Shown piece by piece: positions 7,964 through 9,974 of a stretch of 9,974 nt of DNA. The notes under the pieces were generated by a model. The model saw nothing but the letters and a program-made list of their open reading frames with translations. It did not search any database and was not told the origin of the DNA. The stretch spans positions 1 to 9,974 of the forward strand of contig CAJKZL010000075.1 of NCBI GenBank assembly GCA_905204385.1, read 5' to 3'. Positions within the stretch are counted from its first letter, which is position 1. Every line of letters starts with the position of its first letter. The translations under genes and the position numbers were made by a program. The stretch comes from an uncultured Odoribacter sp. (GTDB lineage Bacteria; Bacteroidota; Bacteroidia; Bacteroidales; Marinifilaceae).

Positions 7964-8737
7964 ATGTACATCGACACTCATTCACACCTTTACGAAGAAG
8001 AATTCAGGGAAGACCGGGAAGAAGTCGTCTTGCGAGCCAGGGAAGCCGGAGTAAAGTATATCTTTCTGCCGGATATTGACAGTGAATCCCGCCCGAGAAT
8101 GCTGGCGCTCAGCCAGCAATATCCCGATACAATGTATCCGCTACTGGGTTTACATCCGACCTCGGTAAACGGAAATTACAGGGATGAACTGAAAAAACTG
8201 GAAAAAGAAGCCGGCAACCTATCCTTTTACGGCATCGGCGAATGCGGCATCGACTTGTATTGGGACAAAACTTTTTATAAAGAACAAATCAAAGTATTCG
8301 AACATCAACTAGGGATGGCCAGGGATTTGCATCTTCCCGTCGTGATCCATTCGCGCGATTCTCTGGACCTCCTATTGGAAATCCTACAGAAACATCCTGA
8401 TGTCCCGGGAATCCTCCATTGTTTTCCAGGGAATGTCCAGCAAGCCAGGGAAGCTATAGCGATGGGCTTCCTATTGGGCATAGGAGGCGTAGTCACTTTC
8501 AAAAAAAGTGTAATGGCGGAAACGGTCCGCGAAATAGGTCCCGACCACCTGGTCCTTGAAACGGACGCACCCTACTTATCTCCGGTCCCTTTCCGGGGAA
8601 AACGCAATGAAAGCGGTTATATTCCGTTAATAGCTCAAAAAATTGCAGAAATAACAGGGGTTGAACTAAAAAAAATCGAGGAAATAACGACACAGAATGC
8701 AATGAATTTATTTAATTTGCATTTCGAAAACGTGTGA
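7964..8737 (+). CDS. tatD: TatD-family metal-dependent hydrolase (putative DNase)
   Basis: TatD enzymes are cytoplasmic amidohydrolase-superfamily barrels with two divalent metals, credited with 3'-5' DNA exonuclease activity and roles in DNA repair or D-aminoacyl end processing. The 257-residue length is typical. All metal ligands are visible: DTHSH (His6, His8), GIGECGID (Glu93), VVIHSRDS (His129), ILHCFPG (His152) and LETDAPYL (Asp201); GLHP (His64) is also conserved. The start chosen is the ATG directly before IDTHSH, which is where the family begins; the ORF extending further upstream is in another frame. It comes first after the terminator and its TGA lies 38 bases before the asparaginase ATG, so the two are probably co-transcribed. 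TatD, YcfH and YjjV subtypes cannot be told apart with confidence by eye. Confidence 0.95.
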   Translation: MYIDTHSHLYEEEFREDREEVVLRAREAGVKYIFLPDIDSESRPRMLALSQQYPDTMYPLLGLHPTSVNGNYRDELKKLEKEAGNLSFYGIGECGIDLYWDKTFYKEQIKVFEHQLGMARDLHLPVVIHSRDSLDLLLEILQKHPDVPGILHCFPGNVQQAREAIAMGFLLGIGGVVTFKKSVMAETVREIGPDHLVLETDAPYLSPVPFRGKRNESGYIPLIAQKIAEITGVELKKIEEITTQNAMNLFNLHFENV

Positions 8738-8775
8738 GAAGCGGGAAGGGACATTTTCGGTTAAACAAAATAGCA

Positions 8776-9819
8776 ATGGCAGTCAAATCTGTATTAATCA
8801 TATATACCGGCGGTACAATTGGCATGGTCAACGATCCTGATACGGGAGCATTGTGCCCCTTCGATTTTGAGCAGATAGCCAAAGCAGTACCCGAAATCAA
8901 GGAATTCGGGTTTTCCATCGATAGCTATACCCTACCGGAAATCATCGATTCTTCCGACCTTAAGCCAACCCTTTGGGCAGAGCTATGCAGCATCATATTG
9001 GACAATTATGAAAAATACAACGGCTTTGTCATTTTGCACGGGACGGACACCATGGCTTATTCGGCCTCTGCCCTTAGCTTTATGCTGAATAATCTCACCA
9101 AGCCGGTTGTCTTCACCGGCTCCCAACTTCCCATCGGTACCATCCGTACGGATGGCCGGGAGAACCTGATTGCCGCCCTTGAGATTGCAGCAGCCACCAT
9201 CGAAGACAAAGCGGTGGTGCCCGAAGTATGCATTCTCTTCGGAGCTAAGCTGTACCGGGGAAACCGCACCACTAAAACCGACGCCGAAAGCTTCGACGCC
9301 TTCCAATCCTTCAACTACCCCCCATTGGCAGAAATCGGTATTCATATCCATTATAACTACGGGGCGATAGATTATTCTCCCCGGACCGGAAGCGTATCCG
9401 GTTTTACGCAGATGGACACCAACATCGCCATATTGCAGCTTTTCCCGGGTATCCGGACCGAATTGATCGACTCCGTCATCCATACGCCGGGTCTTAGGGG
9501 ACTGATATTGGAAACCTACGGTTCCGGGAATGCTCCTACGGACGCATTATTTTTAAAACAAATTAAAGAAGCTACCGAAAAAGGTATTTTCATTTACAAT
9601 GTGACCCAATGCCAGGGAGGTACAGTGGAGATGGGACGATACGAAACCAGCCGTAAATTATTAAATTATGGTGTATCAAGTGGATATGACATTACGATGG
9701 AAGCTGCCATTTGCAAAATGATGCACCTGCTGGCCAAATATAAGGACTCTAACGAAATAAAAAAATACTTAAATTCATCAATTAAAGGAGAAATAACTAT
9801 GAATCGTATTGGGTTTTAA
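8776..9819 (+). CDS. ansA: Type I (cytoplasmic) L-asparaginase
   Basis: This enzyme hydrolyses L-asparagine to aspartate and ammonia. The 347-residue product starts MAVKSVLIIYTGGTIGM with no signal peptide, as expected for the cytoplasmic AnsA type (about 340 residues). Both threonine motifs are present: TGGTIGM (nucleophile Thr14) and HGTDTMAYSASALSF (Thr90, Asp91), with a substrate-side Asp-Ser-Ser (58-60) and a catalytic Lys in NRTTKTDAESFDAF (Lys167). GSQLPIGTIRTDGRENL and the C-terminal TQCQGGTVEMGRYETS are characteristic of the type I group. A GTG at 8734 would add 14 residues and overlap the tatD stop; the ATG at 8776 fits the conserved N-terminus and is preferred. Likely co-transcribed with tatD. 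Confidence 0.95.
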   Translation: MAVKSVLIIYTGGTIGMVNDPDTGALCPFDFEQIAKAVPEIKEFGFSIDSYTLPEIIDSSDLKPTLWAELCSIILDNYEKYNGFVILHGTDTMAYSASALSFMLNNLTKPVVFTGSQLPIGTIRTDGRENLIAALEIAAATIEDKAVVPEVCILFGAKLYRGNRTTKTDAESFDAFQSFNYPPLAEIGIHIHYNYGAIDYSPRTGSVSGFTQMDTNIAILQLFPGIRTELIDSVIHTPGLRGLILETYGSGNAPTDALFLKQIKEATEKGIFIYNVTQCQGGTVEMGRYETSRKLLNYGVSSGYDITMEAAICKMMHLLAKYKDSNEIKKYLNSSIKGEITMNRIGF

Positions 9820-9945
9820 CATTTTTTTTATACCTTGCAGCGCCTTTTGGTGTGTCTTGGTGAAAAACAAAGGTTTGCAAAAGGGCAAAAAGACAAGAGA
9901 GTTAAATTTTAATTATTTATAAACTAAAAATCAGTTAAAGAGATC
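9820..9945 (+). promoter_or_regulatory. Leader region with a possible promoter before the next gene
   Basis: These 126 bases hold no ORF that I can support. A T-run follows the asparaginase stop, then TACCTTGC (9831-9838), a poor match to the TAnnTTTG -7 element, with no convincing TTTG at -33. A modest hairpin could form between GCCTTTTG (9842-9849) and CAAAAGGGC (9878-9886), seven pairs plus a bulge. The segment just before the ATG is A/T-rich without a Shine-Dalgarno sequence, as is usual in this phylum. A separate promoter with a leader of about 100 bases is plausible but not shown. Confidence 0.3.
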
Positions 9946-9974
9946 ATGAGAAAATTATTTGCACTAATAGCAGT
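9946..9974 (+). CDS. Start of a gene, probably an ExbB/MotA/TolQ-type proton channel, 3' part outside the window
   Basis: Only ATG and eight more complete codons plus two bases are present, reading MRKLFALIAV with the last residue implied by GT. The basic start followed by a hydrophobic stretch is the beginning of a signal peptide or membrane segment. In Bacteroidales genomes I recall the order tatD, ansA, then an ExbB-like channel gene whose product begins very similarly (MKKLFAxIAV-like). The assignment therefore rests on gene order and nine residues and is an inference; another exported protein is possible. If correct, the product would form the inner-membrane motor that drives TonB. Confidence 0.5.

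Noticed and set aside
7852..8079. A 75-codon + strand ORF overlapping the start of tatD
   Set aside because: It begins with TTG in a promoter-like A/T-rich region and most of it lies in the wrong frame over the conserved tatD N-terminus.
8734..8775. GTG start for the asparaginase gene overlapping the tatD stop
   Set aside because: The added residues MRSGKGHFRLNKIA do not fit the family N-terminus; the ATG at 8776 begins right before the conserved VLIIYTGGTIGM.
9785..9819. AAAGGAG followed by ATG at 9799 as a small separate gene
   Set aside because: It is in frame with the asparaginase and encodes only five residues up to the same stop, so it is simply the enzyme's tail.

Overview
The window looks like a chromosomal segment from a member of the Bacteroidales (gut-type Bacteroidota). 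The support is a SusC/SusD pair, Bacteroidota-style lipoproteins with an acidic stretch after the lipid cysteine, a large signal-peptide metalloprotease of the DUF5117/DUF4953 kind, and the absence of clear Shine-Dalgarno sequences before most starts. The genus cannot be fixed from what is visible. All genes read on the + strand; I see no RNA genes, insertion sequences or CRISPR arrays.

Region 1 (1-7836) is a nutrient-uptake operon. It holds the 3' part of a SusC-type TonB-dependent outer-membrane channel, a SusD-type substrate-binding lipoprotein, a second lipoprotein of about 300 residues, and an 853-residue secreted zinc metalloprotease. A strong intrinsic terminator at 7797-7836 closes it. 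The presence of peptidase-type partners and the absence of carbohydrate-active enzymes suggest a protein or peptide substrate (as for RagAB), but this is inference. Two features stand out. The susD frame is interrupted by an in-frame TAG at 4087-4089, after which 40 codons of recognisable SusD C-terminus continue in the same frame to a TAA at 4210-4212. The small lipoprotein resembles the SusC/D-associated zinc metallohydrolase lipoproteins (putative peptidase Mx1 type) but lacks the HExxH zinc site, so it is probably a non-catalytic binding relative. An 18-bp inverted repeat (5137-5194) without a U-tract separates it from the metalloprotease gene.

Region 2 (7837-9974) is conserved housekeeping sequence: a TatD-family metal-dependent hydrolase, a cytoplasmic type I L-asparaginase whose start lies just after the tatD stop, a leader of about 126 bases, and the first nine codons of a gene that is probably an ExbB/MotA/TolQ-type proton channel. 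If so, that gene would help energise TonB-dependent transporters such as the SusC here, though it is a separate transcription unit.
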